A stretch of DNA of 64,000 nucleotides from Atherinomorus stipes (lineage: Eukaryota; Chordata; Actinopteri; Atheriniformes; Atherinidae). The DNA lies in NCBI GenBank assembly GCA_023101725.1, contig JALJCO010003464.1:1-64000 (forward strand). Reading direction: 5' to 3'. Below are positions 25,705-39,735 of the stretch, piece after piece. The notes below the pieces were generated by a model. It saw only the letters and a program-made list of their open reading frames with translations, did not search any database and was not told the DNA's origin. Position 1 is the first letter of the stretch. Every line of letters starts with the position of its first letter. Position numbers and translations under genes: made by a program.

Positions 25705-25772
25705 ATGCTGTTGTGGAGACTCATTTTGGGGTTTGGAGAACAATTAATGCGACCAGACCGAAGCGTATGAAG
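25680..25772 (+). other. cttnbp2nl: Putative non-coding first exon of cttnbp2nl, with uORF
   Basis: The exon ends at a strong donor (AAG|GTATGT). Joined to the acceptor before 27736 it gives a 5' UTR in front of the main ATG at 27744. It contains a 22-codon upstream ORF (25705-25770) that ends inside the exon just before the splice site. The exon's 5' limit is inferred from the promoter layout. Confidence 0.5.
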
Positions 25773-27743
25773 GTATGTTCACACGGTGGGCTGCAGAGAT
25801 GTACGGGTTTCTAGCGGTGCTATCTACAGTTTGGACTTTATTATCAGTGGGGAAAGCAAAATGCAAAAGTAGATCAAATGCATGATCCTGCCCAATATGT
25901 GATTTTCTTGTACGATCTGTCTGCAGTTTCTGCTCCAGTTAAACTTCAAAATTATAAACTAGGCGGGACTTTATAATGCGTTGTATTTAAAAGGTGTTTT
26001 TACAAATTAGAGTGGTCTAACATCAAGTATTCAAGGGTTTTATACAGTTCAGTTTCTGGCTAATGGGTGCAAGGACTCACCAATAATGATCCAGTATTGA
26101 TTTTACCATTATCACTCGAGGTAATCTATAGATAATAGCAAATCTGATGTTTTTGTGGGGTCTATGGCACTTAAGAGTTAACTTAAATAGTACCTAGTGG
26201 CAAAATAAGACAGTCCGGGTGTCAGACAAAGGCCCAGAACGGCAGGTGGATCCACTGCTGTTCTTGAGCATGCACAGCCATCATGTATTGTTTTGAACAC
26301 ACTGAGTAGTTTCTTTTATTATCAACACGGATCCTTCCTATTTTCTCAGCTAGAATAATTAAACCTGGATCTTATTTTCCATCTGAAAAAACATTATTAC
26401 CTTACATTATTTGTATAAATGTAACATCATAATAAAACCATGTAGATATTTGCCTGGTTCTTGTCTCAGTCTATTGGTGCTTACACAGCCAAACTGTAGC
26501 ACTGCTTAAGAGGCATGTGAGCTTCAAAGTGGGTTTCAGCAATTTACCCCATAGTGATGATTCCCATGGTGTGGGTATCCCTGGAATGCTGGGATGATTT
26601 TCCATGGTAGCTGATTTATAGACCAGGATATCAGGTGACCTATTGAGAGTGTGGCCAACAGCTTAAATGCATAGTAACATCTACACTAATATCAAAGTAT
26701 CTGTGGTTGGGCAAGACTAAGAAGCAGTTTCATAATACATGACAAGTTAGTAGCCAATAAAAGCTCTAACTACTGATTCCACACTGCTGCTTTGCTGTGA
26801 ATGTGTGGTGAGCCACAGAATGCGCCCAGGAATTTTGGAGAGACAGAGAATGTTCTTGGAGGTTTCTGTAAGAAAGTAAACACTCAACCTTCATGGCAGC
26901 AAAGACGGGAGGACAGGCTTGTTGAAAATGCAGATGAGGAGAATTGCTTTCACTTTTAACTCAAGACAAAACCCAAATGCCACAGTGCAGATCGCAGGTG
27001 TTTCCATACACCGCCTAAATGGTATCTGGGTGACGTAAGTATGAAAACAATGAAAGTTATTTGCTGTGGCCATTTCTGGCATCAGATCTCAATTCAGCTG
27101 ATCTGCTTTAGATTTTGGACCCATGTGACAGACAGCATCACTACACCAAGTCCTGTATGAGAATAGCAAGCTGATTATTATTGACGTCAAACCTCACACG
27201 TTGTCAAACGCATAATCAACACTCGCAGGACCAGCCAAATTCCAAGGAACAGACCTGACTTCATTGCTTAAAGGAAGAATGTTGAGATGAGTGTTTTTGT
27301 CATTCTCACAGTTTTACAGATGATGTCAGCTGTGTGAGATGTGTTGCGTCTTGCCCCACACAGGGCTTAGCTGATGAATCACAGGTTACAGTGGATTCAG
27401 TGCAGGATGGTCGAGATCTTTAAAGTTAAATTTGCCCCGTCAGTCTTGGGATTTTGACTGTGCTGAATATTTGCAGTGGACAGTTGTTTGCTGTCTGATC
27501 AGAGCAGACAACTGTCCTCAGTCCCTCAGCAGCTTAATGTGCAGATATGCTAATGACTTCCTGTTTATAACCCTGAGAACAACCCAGTGAGGCCACACAT
27601 GAGACCCCAAGTCCCATTATATATGACTTTGGTGCCATTCACTATAGAAAAACACAGTGGGTCATCACTGTGTGCCATAAACCCATTTTTAATACCCAGA
27701 TGCATGTCTGCTTCTTCTTTATTTCCTACGATAGGTGGAGAAG

Positions 27744-30700
27744 ATGAATGTGGAGGCTCTGAGCAGAGCAGAGCTGTTGACACTCCTCAGTATCTTGGAG
27801 GGAGAACTTGAGGCCCAGGATGTTGTCATACATGCCCTCAGGGTGAGTTTGAAAAATCAAATCCTCCCAACAGACTCACACTCATGTTCATTCTAAAGCA
27901 TACATCTATGAGTGTGTGTGCACATAAATAATAATAACATAAGAGGAGTAATATTTGTAGAATTTAGTACTAAAATGATCCACTTTCAGCATTACACTGG
28001 CAAAAAGAATGTGAACCTTCTGGGAGGGGATGTGTAAACAGGAACCTGAGGAAACAGAGCCTGTGAAGACAATGGCACAGTGGCCATTCTGGCTCCCAGG
28101 GCCTTTTATTTCAACAGAGCAGCAACATTATTGTCAGTCAGACTTGTATAGAGCACTTTTATTCAGATGTGAACCTGACTGTATTGTGTTGTGACTTAGC
28201 CCAAACAGATCATACAAGGTTTGGTCTCACATGTGTCATGACTGATGATTCATACACACCTTATGCATGAAATAACTGATGCCTTGTAATAATCAAAGTA
28301 GGTAACTTCTGAGACTTGGTAGCTTGTTGCCTCAAGTGCGTACTTCAAAATCTTGCAAGAGCCGTTTTGCTTGTCTGGCTGTGTTTGGAACTCTAAACAC
28401 AGGTTGTAAGGATACATAAGGATGCATTTACAAAGCATGCGTACTGTATGTACAGTAGTGATCCACACAACTTGACTCATCCAAGTGTGCACTGTAAGCA
28501 TTACCTCAGACATTATGTCGCAACAACTTCATGTTTACTGTTAGAATGTTTCTTGAAGACTTGCTCCTCAAATCCCTGTTTTTTCTTGCTCTGTGTGCCT
28601 CATTCAGTCATGTATAAGGAAAAGAAAGCACAGCGTCCATTTAGCAACAATGCTTTTCAGTGTGTGTCTAGTCCAATTAGCTTTCTCCATGTCACTGGCT
28701 GCTTTTCACTCTCATGACTGTAGCAGCTGTCCCAAGTTTGGTCAAAACTGCTCAGACTCTGAATGCTTGACTCACTGAAGTAGTGACTGTGGGTCTGTGA
28801 TAAGGACAAGTGCCAACCAGGGCCGTCTTGTTGGATGAGATAAGGCTTGTTGGTGAAGTTTATCTAGAAAGCTAGTAAGGCTGTAATCAGAGGAGAATTT
28901 TAACTCCAGGGCCTAAAAGAAATCTATAGCAACCACACCAGCTCAGATGTGAAGCGTGCAAGTTTGACTCCAAACTTCATGCGCTCGCCCAATCAGACCA
29001 TCGGCACAAATGCACTGTTGTCTGTTCTCTCTTTCTTACTCAAACACAACCACATTACAGGGGGTCTTTCATGTTTCAGCATGACCCATGTCCTGTCCAG
29101 TCCGCCCACCCACCCACTCACACAGACACACACATTTTGGTGGTCTCCACTGAACCACTCACAGAGTGCAGTGTTTACTGAGAAGAGGATGTACAGCGTT
29201 GTAGACTGAAATCACCGACTTCCCTTGTTCCCACTGGGGGCCTGTATAGCAAATTACTGGTCAATGCTGGGGCAGATTGTGTGGAGAGGGGGGTGTCAGC
29301 GCTCAATAACAGGCTAATGCATCCAGTATTGAGCTCTGTCTGGCACCCTTGAAGTGTATTTATTATGTATGCCTTTCTCTGTCTTACACCTCAAGCTATA
29401 ACTGTAACATTAGTCTCTAACTAGTGTCTAGTGAAAGCGCTGTGACTCCCACATCTTCTCCACTCTTTACCTACTTTGAATATTTTCTCCTCACAGCAGC
29501 AAGTACTTGGGATGCCTGTAGCTTGCTCGGGACAACCGTGTTAGGTTACGGTTAACCCCTCCTTTACCCCAAATGCCTGAAGACTTGGAGCTGCATCAGC
29601 ATTTTTTCACATACAGTAATGAGATGGCGTCACCTGTGAGACTTGTCTCTACAGATTCTTGATCGTACTGTTTCTAGTTCTTATTACAAATGACTTACTT
29701 ATTTAAAGAAATAGATTAGCAGGGAGGATTCTTGAGGACTTGCACCAGGCAGCTCCTGCATTCCAGGAGGTGTGACATGTCTTTTTGAGCTGACAATTGT
29801 CTTTATCTAAATGGAGGTAATGCTTTAAATCCAGCAGAGAGGAATTTCACAGTTACTCAAAAGAACTACCAGTTAAAGCTGTAGAAATGTATCTGTCCCA
29901 GAGATTTTTACTGAAAAGCTGTTGTTCTTCTTGATTCTTGGTTCACTACATTTGAGACGCTGAGCCACTGTAGATTTCTTTTTTTTTTTTTTTTAATTGA
30001 GACCTCAAAATAAGATGAGATCGGGGTGAGGAACGGCTCCCAATCTCAATCTTTCTAGATTCTAGGGCTAGACAAATATTGCTGTTCAAGAGCGGAATTT
30101 ATTGTTATTGCTTACCTAGATGATAAGGTTTGTGTGGTCAAAATGTTATGTTCATTCTCACCAGGACCTTTTTTTGTTGTTCATATGATGTCAGATCCTG
30201 TAATCCTAAAACGTTTTGTCTATTTTTGCAGGCTGACGTGTTTTCCTGATTGCATAAACAATAGGGTTTGGCAAGAGTGTGTTGTTCAGATAAGACTGTG
30301 TATTCTTTTACTACTCAAAAGTCACTGCCCCATTTGGACATGTGGTCAGATTTGTTGTGGATATGCTGTATGATATAAAGAAAAAGAGGAAGAAGAAAAG
30401 AAAAGAGAGGTTCCCTTTAAAGCGAATGTAAGCTTGTCGATGCACACTTAAAAAATATCACAGCATTGACTTGTTATTGAGACAAAATAAGGTTTTCCTT
30501 GTGATGGTGACTTTGTTTTTCCAAGATAAACTTGGAATAACAAAAAGGTTGATATCAATCTCCACCCTTAGTTGCTCTTTGTACTGAACAGAAGAGTATT
30601 AGCCTTGTAGAGAATAAGATAAAACAGCCAGGCAACAGCCATTCTCATTAAGGGTTAGCCATGTTTGAACATGAGTCCCATGGCAGTTTAATTTTTTACT

Positions 30701-33700
30701 TATTCTCAGGATATATCAAAGCACTTCCTTGTTCCACCCAGGAATACTGCCTGTCATGTCGCACCAAGAGCAGCGCCTGTCCAAAGGCTGAGAGCACCTG
30801 CTTCCATGTTTCATCGCTGACCACTGATGATAACATTTGAGGCAGTTAAACATTACTAAGAGGGTTTTTGTTCAGTTTCTTTTTCAGTTATCTCTGCCGT
30901 CTGCGGTTAATGTGTGGGTGGGAGGTGTGTGGGGTATGGCTTGAGCCTTAAGCACACAGATAATTACACTTCATAATGCATAGGCCTTAAATCTCTTCTC
31001 CATATATTTCTCTGTCTCATTGCTTTCATTTGCAGTTTAGAAACATGCGTCCCAGTGCGAGTATGTGAAATACATTAACCCCAACCTACAAATCCATTTT
31101 ACAGTTTAGACCTTGAATAGGTGAATGAATTATACATTTAGAAATAGAAAAACAATTTGGCAGTGTTGGAAAAATCTCCAAACATTTGGTAAATTCAGGC
31201 ACTGTCTCCATTTTGGTCACACATCAGAGATGTTTACACCATCTCCATATGCTGCTAAACTGCCTTAAAAGACTATCATGGTTAGTTTTGCATGTAATGA
31301 TCACCTGGTTTTCCATTTAGTGAATTTCCTTGATGATATTCGAGTTGTTTTATTGTTGTTTTTGACTCATGGTAGAAGTATCTAAGTAGCTCTAAAAAGG
31401 AACTAATGCCAGGGAATGTCACTGTATATTTAGCATAGCTGGCTAATTTAATGTCAGGTTGTTTAGTCTAAACAATTATCAAAATAGAATTCAAATGAAT
31501 GTGTCAGACATGATTGGATTTCTGACATATTTGGGAAAGAAAGGTGATAGCTCTTTCATTAGTTACTCATATTTTATAACGTGTATGTAGTTCTATTAAT
31601 CTTTCTGCTCAATTCCAGCAAAAATGATGTATTTATATCCATCCATCCATCTCAGCGATCCTGCCCTAACTAAACTACGATCAACTCAACAATAACAACA
31701 GTGGATTTTCCTGTTAAAAGATTTGCCATTTGAGATCCTTGCCCTCCCAAATCTGAAACAGTGAGAATGTGAATAGCTGAAGTACACCAGAGACTCATGA
31801 TCACTATAATTTCAACAGAGTGGTCCCACTGACAGCACATTCCATGATATCCAGGAAAGTTTTACACTTCCAGCATAAATTGTCGGTTTTATTTTACAGT
31901 CTTCTTGGAGAGTTATATCAGTGCTTAATATTTTTAGTTACTGTGTGAACTTTACTCCCTTATGCAGTTACAGATGTTAAAAAGACAACTTGTTTTTAAT
32001 GTCCCTCAACAGACTACATTGAAGTACAATGGCTTTCTTTCTATATAAATCTCAGCATAAGTAAACAAGGTGAAGCACTGTTAATGGAAACGCCTGCTGG
32101 ATTTATGACACTAGACTAAATGAGAGCTCTATACGACTAGATGGAATTAAAGCATTATTTTCGTAATCCATGGAAGCCAGACCGAACACAAAATTATAGA
32201 TTTATCCCACAGCCATTGCTGTCAGCATCCTTATCCTGATAAATCCCAGTATGTTAATTACTCAGCAATGTAGTGCAATATTAGCTGATATTACTTGTGA
32301 AAAATGCTGAATTTTGTTACTTAAGGATACCACCTACCAATCTGACATCTAAAATAAATGGAATGCATCTTATATAGTATTTTGTTAAAAGAATTTAAGA
32401 AGTCTATTCAAAGTGTAGAAACTGTCTCAATGCTTTTAACCAGAAAATTTGAGTTTTATGCTTTTTTGAAATAGGATGTTTCAAAATGTGCTTAAACTAC
32501 CAAAAAAAAGTTTTGATTGCTGAGTAGGAATGGATTCATATTTTTTCAAATATGACATTTTGAATTTAATCTTGTTTTAAATCACTGAGAATTAAACAAA
32601 CTGGACCATAAAGAAAGCACAAAGTGAAAAGGATTGTATTAGTGGATCATCGGCTCTATGCACCATTGTCCCAATAATCTTTTTATATTGATAGGCCACA
32701 ATAATTCAAAGAAAGACAAATTCACAGGAAAAACCTTCATCATGATTTGTAAAAAATAAGCCCCTGTCATACTGTTATGCATGTAAATCTTTTTTCTTCC
32801 AGTATCTGCTGAGGCAGATTGAAGAGTTAATGTTCATATGTAATCAGAGATGTGTGCTCACCATTCAAAGCTGTGATTTTATCCATGCTGCTGAGTTCAA
32901 TGTGTATTGGTCATTACAGAGGCTTACTAAGGAAACAGGACTCCATGGCTCTGTTCAGCTAACAGAGGCCACATTTGTTCCCTGAGGCTGTCAGTAACTG
33001 ACTGGCAGACAAGTTTTCCAGGTGAAAGGCATCAGGTTGTTCCTCACACCTTGTTTCACTAGCAGGAATGTCAGAAGCTAACATGCTCCAGCACATCGAT
33101 TACAATGGCAACAACATTCAGAATTCCAAAAATACACAAGCATATTATTCACAGATGATGTATTCTTTCCCATGACTCGCTATAAGAGACATTTGTCATC
33201 AGTAGTTTGGCAGGAATGAGAGCTTTGCAGCCGACAGGGTTTGCTTGTTGTGCCCTCTCATAAAGGAAAGCACACCCTGTCATTATGATCAGAACTATCC
33301 TGACGAAAAACCATGAGAGACCAGATCCTAAGCTTGGGCCTCTATACACACATACGCGTAGAGAGCCCAGCCCTTAATGGTCTGTTTAAAGAGTTATTCA
33401 ACTAAGGAAGCTGCAGTTTTGTCTTCAGACGAAGAAGCTTTGCAGCTTTACTCTGAAGACAAACACAAAAACACTATCATGCATAAACATGCTTGCAGTG
33501 TTTCACACACATATTCAGATTCTTTGGAGAAGAGTAACAGAAAGTAAAAATATTCGACACAAACACCAGTACCCACTCTCACGCAAAGAGACTCGCTGGG
33601 TCAGACCTGAAGACAATGCACGAGACTGAAGGCATTGAAATGGTGTCTTTGTGCAGGTTCTGTAATCTCTTCACTTGGGGTCAGGCAGAGAAAAAGCCTG

Positions 33701-36700
33701 AATTACAGCGGCTTTACTGAAACCCCCAGGGGGTGTGTGTGTGTGTGCGCGCGCACATGCTTGTGTAAGTGTGTGTTTGTGTGCCACAGTCTGAGAGCAT
33801 GTGAGGAAAAAGAAGCTAAAGGAAATGCAGTAGTAAAATGAGGTATTTTCAAAGGAATGGCAATGAACCAGCACCGGAATGTAGTAACATGCGAGTTTGC
33901 ACAGGGGGACGAGGGGGCTGGTCCAACGGGATGTTCAATGGAAACTGCATGAGGAGACGGATGCGAGTATCCTAAAGGCATGTGGAGTGAACTCTGTCAC
34001 ATAAGCTGACATCACTATTACTCTAAGCTGGCCCCAAAATGCCTCCAGAACTCAACCCTTCTAGCTGTTATGTAGCTAATGAGACCCCCTGATGACACAA
34101 TGACCAGGAGTGAGGTCAACGAGGGGCCTATCATGTTTCACTCAAACCAGCTTGAATAATGTGGGATGAAGTGAGACTAGTTCAGTTGACTGTAATACTT
34201 TGTTTCTCTTGATTTGGCTAGTAAGCAAATCTATTTAAGTTTTGTTCAAATCTAACCATTTATTAAAAACAACTTTCTGGTGTGAGTGTGTCAGGGGGAA
34301 AAAAACTAGATTTAATGACCCGGTCCTTCACCCCTGCATCCCTGGAGAGGAGTTAACATCTGCCCCTTGTGGGGGGTTGGACAGGCGTGCCTCACCTCGT
34401 TGTGTTTGGGTTGACGGGAATGACCATCTGCTTGTGCTCATGCTGACAATAACACCACTCAGCAGATTTCCTGCACACGTACAGACACACACAACACACT
34501 ACACAATGTTCAGCAATGATAAGTAACCATAAAGTAAGGGTGTATCATCACAATACGTTTGTGATGATGATGAAATTTGTATTCTTTCTTTCTTTTTCTT
34601 TCTTTTTTTCACAACAAACCTGTATAAATACAAACATGACATAAATACAACAGCTTCTGTGAGGATGTGGGCTCTCCTGTAGCCTCCATTTAACATATTC
34701 CAAGTGTGTAATACATGTTCATGTGTTTCTACCAGGCGGAGCACAGAGATACTTTTGTTCAGGAACGCTATGGACAGTACGACCTCAGTGATCCATTCCT
34801 GGCCCTTCAGCGGGACAATGAAGCCACGGAGCGCCAGCACACGCTTACCCAACCTCACACACATCTGCAGGGCCAGGCAGTGGGCCCAAATCCTCTGGCT
34901 GTGCTTAAGCTGGTCATGACTCACTGTAAGAGGATGCAGGAGAGGATGATGGGACAGCTGACTGCAGCTGAGAGCAGACACAGGAGGGTAAGCAGCAATT
35001 CACTCCCACATGCAGTCAGCTCACCTGAATTCATACCAGATTTACAAGAGGGTGCTCACACTAAGGCTCACACAAGTGCAACATGCTTGATGTGTGTGTG
35101 TGTGTGTGTGTGTGTGAGAATGAGCATATATGAGCTGCAGGGCTTAGAGGTGTGTTATGAAGCTTCATCAGTGTCATGGCGAGCTGAAGTCATGGAGTGG
35201 ATGAGAATCATGAAAACTGTTATAGATTCTCCATTAATCAAGCTTAGTTGATGATACAGTCAAAACCTTGTGATCTGGGGGTGTTCCTATGAACACCCCC
35301 CTTCTTCTTACTTTACTAGATAATACAGTCACATGTGCAGATTGCAAAACAGGAGCAATGCATGTCCCTTGTTTTGCTCACAAGTAGGAGGCCACCACCC
35401 TGCTTCTTGATTACTTGAAGCTTTCTCAAAATATGATGTTTATGTTATTGTGAGAACTTGTGTGCATGATGTGAGAACATGATAGCATTTTTTTTTATTT
35501 GACTGTCTTTGACAGATGATATTTGATCTGGAGGAGGAGAAACGGCATCATGCTCAGGACTCTGCACGGCGTGCTGAGTTTGCCCTCATGCTCCAGACTG
35601 AAAGGGATAAACTACTGCAACAGGTGTGACTGAGCTGTCAAACATGTATTGTGTGTATCTATTTGTAATGTGTGTTTAACTTCTTGGGGGGGGGGGGGGG
35701 GGGGGGGTTGAAAAAACTGCACATGAGCAGATTTACTGGATCTGCGCCCCTCTCTATCTCCTGTCTGTCTTCATTGTTCTAGCTGTGATTTAAAACCCAG
35801 TGACTGAGCAAGGAAGCATCAGTGCAGCTCCACTCTGTAACTCGGTAGGGTGGAGAGATCCCGGCACTTTAAATTGCACACACAGAAAGGGACCCACAAG
35901 CAAGGAACTGTTCCATGGGAAACAGATGAGGAAGAGACCATTGTTTAGTTGTCCAGCAGCCAAGGGGCTTTATGGCCTCAGGAAACCTGAGATAATGGAT
36001 GTCCATGTCTAATGCAAGGTCGGCCGGCGCACACACACTGTGAGCACACAATCGGCTACTACACAGGGGCCTTATGTAAGAAAGGGTTCCTGCGTGTCTT
36101 CCTCTGGCTTTCCTGCCTTTGGTGTTTTTTGTCCAGCAACCATAAAAACACCTTTGTGTTTCATCACCTTTCTTTTCCTTTTAAAACTCATCAAAGGTTT
36201 TAAATAGGTCTAGTCACCCTCTGATGACCCTCTGGCAAACTGAACTTTCCAAATACATGCCATGCAAGCAAGCAATTCTCTTACAGGTGAAACACCGAAC
36301 ACGAGACCCTCTCTGTGTCCACTAACACAGAGACAACACACACTGTACATAATCTTTTCTCATTTCTTTATTATGAAGGGTTACCAAATTTAATCGTGGT
36401 TTATTTGACAGACCCATGTGTCAATAGGACCAGAAAAGTTGAAAGAGGCATACTCTCTGTAAGATACACGGGAACTTTACAGTATATGCTCATGTGGAGC
36501 CCCTTAACAACCTGACTGTGAACTGATAGCTAAACTTGTTGAAGGGATTTTGTCAGGGGTCTGCGCTTGATCTGTCCTGGGAGAGAGAGAGAGAGAGAGA
36601 GAAAGGCATAAGAGAGAACTTCCTAAAAACATTGTCAGCCATTAAAAGCATCATCTCTTCTTAGAGTTTTGGACCTAATAAAAAGCATAAGCAAAATGCC

Positions 36701-38304
36701 ATTTTTTATGGGATTTAATCAGTTCCTGAAACTATTTGAATGAAATAACCTAACTTGGACACATATAAGGTCTTCCGTAGACAGATTTAGTTTAATTATC
36801 CTGAAAGCTCAGCTGCTGCCAACTCAGTTATACAGTTTGAATTTGTTCAGTGGAAAATAGTTAACTAGTTAACTAAAAATCTTTTCCAAAAGATTTTGCA
36901 AAGATGAAGAAGGGACCCAATGCAACAAAAAAGTGCTATTTTGCCTCCTTGTGGTGAAATATGGAAAAACTGCTTCGCTTTGATGTATTTCTCTGGTTCT
37001 CTTTCTAGTTGGAGGTGGAGCGTGCAGCTGTGCAGAGGTTAGAGAAGGAGCAGGCACAAGTGGTGAGCAAAGTGGAGGAGTCACTGTCCCAGCAGCAGCA
37101 GCTCTCCTCCAGTCTGACACTGGAGCTCCAGAGGGCCAGCAGCCAGGCTCAGGAGGAAGCTCAGAAGGTCTCACAACTTCACACACTGCTGCAAGCAGAG
37201 ACCAGTGCGCTGGAGAAGCTCCGGGAGATTCTTGAGAATGAGAAGAGCCGGGCAGCCCAGCTGGAGGTCAGGTCTGCGAGGCAGCTGGCTGAGTTTGAGA
37301 CGGAACGAGAGCAGATGAAGGCCAGGCTCAAAGCTGAGGAAGAAAGGAGCAGGGAGCTTGAGAAACAGGTGGAGGAACTGAAGAGGAGGTTGGCTGAACC
37401 CAGAGAATGTAAAGAAGAGGCAAAGGAGGCTGTAACAGAGGCAAAGGAGTCACTGTCTAAAATGTTAGCATCCACCTCTGTTCAGACTGAGCCAGACAGT
37501 AAGATGAGTGTAACTCTTAAATCCACCCCACTGCCAAAGGTTAATGGCATTCATACCCATAAAGAGACAGACCCATCACACGAAGGGAGAGGAGGAGAAA
37601 ATGGGGTGGAAAATGGAGGTGGCACACCCTCACAATTCCCTCCTCACCATCTTCCACACCCCCATCCTCACTCTCCTTCCAGCACTGCTTCATCTTCCCT
37701 GTCCTCCTCCCCCATCTCCTCTCCAGTTCTGGCTAAGCGTCTGGGCAGCCCAGGCTTCCATCAGTCCTCCTACCAGGCTGGAGTCAATCAGCGATTTCAG
37801 GCTGCCAGGCACAAGTTTCAGAGTCAGGCTGAGCTGGAGCAGCAGCAGCATGGTGGTCCCCTTTCCCCCAGAGACCTCTCCCCCACTACCTCCTCAACCC
37901 CTCCTCCGCCAGAGCACAGCACAGCTAAGCAGTTGGCCCGGAACACCGTCACTCAGGTGCTGTCTCGGTTTACCAGCCAGCAGGCCGGAGTGAAGCTGGC
38001 ACCAATCAGCAGCTCTCCATTTGGCACGGACTACCGCAATCTAGCAGCGTCTCCTCCAGGAGGGAGGTCACCTTCTTCAGGGCCATTATCTCCAGGCATA
38101 CGCTCCCCTCTCACCCCTCGCTCAGAAAAGACCCATCCACCTCCTATTCCACCAAAGAGGCCAGGCATGAGTCCAACTCCAGGCTCCCCAAGTCACTCTG
38201 CTCGGACCAGCCTCTTCCCAGAGCTTACAGGGAACTGTGGGCATGGCAACAGCGGGCAGGACGCAGCTAAGGAGACGGATCTGGTTTTATCTTCTAGCAG
38301 CTAA
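27744..38304 (+). CDS. cttnbp2nl: CTTNBP2 N-terminal-like protein
   Basis: Actin-associated adaptor related to cortactin-binding protein 2. The family binds striatin-PP2A (STRIPAK) and influences cortactin and lamellipodia. Coding exons are 27744-27842, 34736-34987, 35516-35623 and 37009-38304, all phase 0, for 584 aa (human 639). The N-terminus MNVEALSRAELLTLLSILEG matches the CortBP2 N-terminal domain. The domain continues through ERYGQYDLSDPFLALQRD and KRMQERMMGQLTAAESRHR. A long Glu/Gln/Lys-rich coiled coil follows (about 85-285), then a Ser/Pro-rich tail. The tail carries the conserved block around 458-490 (QLARNTVTQVLSRFTSQQ, SPFGTDYRNLA) and a proline-rich PPPIPPKRPG, likely an SH3 ligand. 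The start is the first ATG after the acceptor and matches the human start. Introns 1 and 2 are large (about 2 and 6.9 kb) and show no gene. Confidence 0.95.
27843..34735 (+). other. Large cttnbp2nl intron
   Basis: About 6.9 kb of AT-rich DNA between the first two coding exons. I saw no conserved exon, no bounded transposon and no RNA gene. It has a mixed GT/GC microsatellite near 33736-33782 and CT-rich runs near 34580-34608. Confidence 0.6.
35095..35116. repeat. (TG)n microsatellite
   Basis: Eleven TG units in the cttnbp2nl intron between the second and third coding exons. Confidence 0.9.
35277..35300. repeat. Perfect GC-rich hairpin in a cttnbp2nl intron
   Basis: Arms GGGGGTGTTC and GAACACCCCC are perfect 10-bp complements separated by CTAT. 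Confidence 0.85.
36585..36602. repeat. (GA)n microsatellite
   Basis: Short uninterrupted GA run in a cttnbp2nl intron. Confidence 0.85.
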
Positions 38305-39395
38305 TGACCACATGCACACTAGTTCAACAAATTAGGCTTAAATCACCAACTACTATTATACTCATCTTTGCTATCCTGTCCTTACTGACTTCACGACGCC
38401 CAAAATTAGTAGTCAAACTGCAAACGGATGCAGTGTTTGTTGCATCTCTATACCACAACCTGAAAAAAAATTGGAAATAACTATTTACAGATATCTATAT
38501 ATATCATCTTTTTTATTACAAGACTTTTTGTATTATTTTAATCTTGCTTTCTCTGTGTATAATTATTCTATATTTCATCAGTTTTCCATCCTTTACTCCA
38601 GTGGCTGAGATCAGTCACATTTGAAGAAGGAAATGTCAGTAGGATGTCACTGTTTTCTTGTCCTTGTAATGCACAAACTGCTGATCCTGTTCAAAAATAA
38701 GACATTATATTGAGAAGCAGAGCTGAATGGAAACAGAAGGGTTGAGTTGTGTGGATGTGGAGAGTAGCAGATATCTCACCATTTTAACATGAAATAGTAA
38801 GTCGTTTTAAAGGCGTTCCTTCTGAGTGCTTATGCAATTTCTATGGAGATAAATCACATAAACATTATTACACTGTAAATGTGTTTAAGTATTCAGATTA
38901 TTTCTTATGAATGGACATCACATGCATGTACTGTTGTTCCTGTTAATTTATCACGGTTTTGTCTTGAAAAGGGAGAGCACAATTTGCACTGCATCACTGT
39001 GTCAACATCCCCCATCCCCTTTCTGTTTTCAGGGAAGGTTGATAGCTACTTCACCTAAAAATATCATGTTCTATCATTTTTTTACATGTGAATAATTTTG
39101 AACATAATGGAGGTGAGTTTTAAATGTTGCTTTTTGTAATTATGCCAGATTTTTTAACATAGTATTTTGTTGTTAGATGAGTTATTTTAATGGATTTATC
39201 TGTTATTTCGTATGATCTTTGGTTTACAACCAAAGAATTTATTCAAACCAATTATTTTAGTCATTTTTTTTTTAATCTGTAGATGTAGAAAATGCAGTTT
39301 ATGGGGGGGAGCCATGTTCCTTTAACTGTGTTTTAGAAAATAAGAATAACACATGCAACAGTTAGTGCTTTAAATAAACTGTTCATGCCTTCATG
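38305..39395 (+). other. cttnbp2nl: 3' UTR of cttnbp2nl
   Basis: AT-rich, non-coding sequence after the TAA, ending with AATAAA at 39373-39378. No other gene lies here. In particular nothing resembles wnt2b or st7l. Confidence 0.55.
39373..39378 (+). promoter_or_regulatory. cttnbp2nl: Candidate polyadenylation signal of cttnbp2nl
   Basis: AATAAA about 1.07 kb after the stop, followed by a T/G-rich stretch (GTGTCTTGTTTCG). Confidence 0.5.
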
Positions 39396-39429
39396 TGTCT
39401 TGTTTCGTCGAACTAGTCCTGCTTCAGCA

Positions 39430-39735
39430 ATCCCTTCATCCATTTTCCTGCTTCTTATCTGGGGTCGGGTTATGGGGGAGCTGCCGAAGCAGGGAAGCCC
39501 AGAGTTCCCTCTCCCCAGCCAAACCTGCCAGCTGTTCAGGGGATCCCAAGGCGTTCCCAGCTCAGCCAAGAGATGTAATCCCTCCAGCACGTCCTGGACA
39601 ACTCTACCCTTCTGGATGATGAAACTTCTCACCCCATCTCTAAAAAAAGAGCCCAGCCACTCTGTGGAAGAAACTAATTTCAACCGCTTGTATTCATGAT
39701 CTCGCTGTTTCAGTCACCATCCACAGCTCGTTTCA
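39430..39735. repeat. Dispersed fish repeat fragment between two convergent genes
   Basis: The segment begins ATCCATTTTCCTGCTTCTTA, continues through GAGTTCCCTCTCCCCAGCC and GGGGATCCCAAGGCGTTCCC, and ends near GCTTGTATTCATGATCTCGC. I recognise this order from a high-copy fish repeat. The copy seems internally deleted near 39600. It sits in the gap between the ends of cttnbp2nl and capza1. Confidence 0.55.

Noticed and set aside
33420..33475. TTGTCTTCAGA and TCTGAAGACAA facing each other, possible pre-miRNA
   Set aside because: The stem is only 11 bp with a poorly paired interior, well short of a typical miRNA precursor.
34715..35251. 178-codon open frame read as an independent gene
   Set aside because: It begins in the intron and runs through the donor at 34988. 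The real content is the 252-base cttnbp2nl exon, and the rest is intronic.
37544..37993. 149-codon frame overlapping the cttnbp2nl last exon
   Set aside because: Out-of-frame shadow of the Ser/Pro-rich coding sequence.
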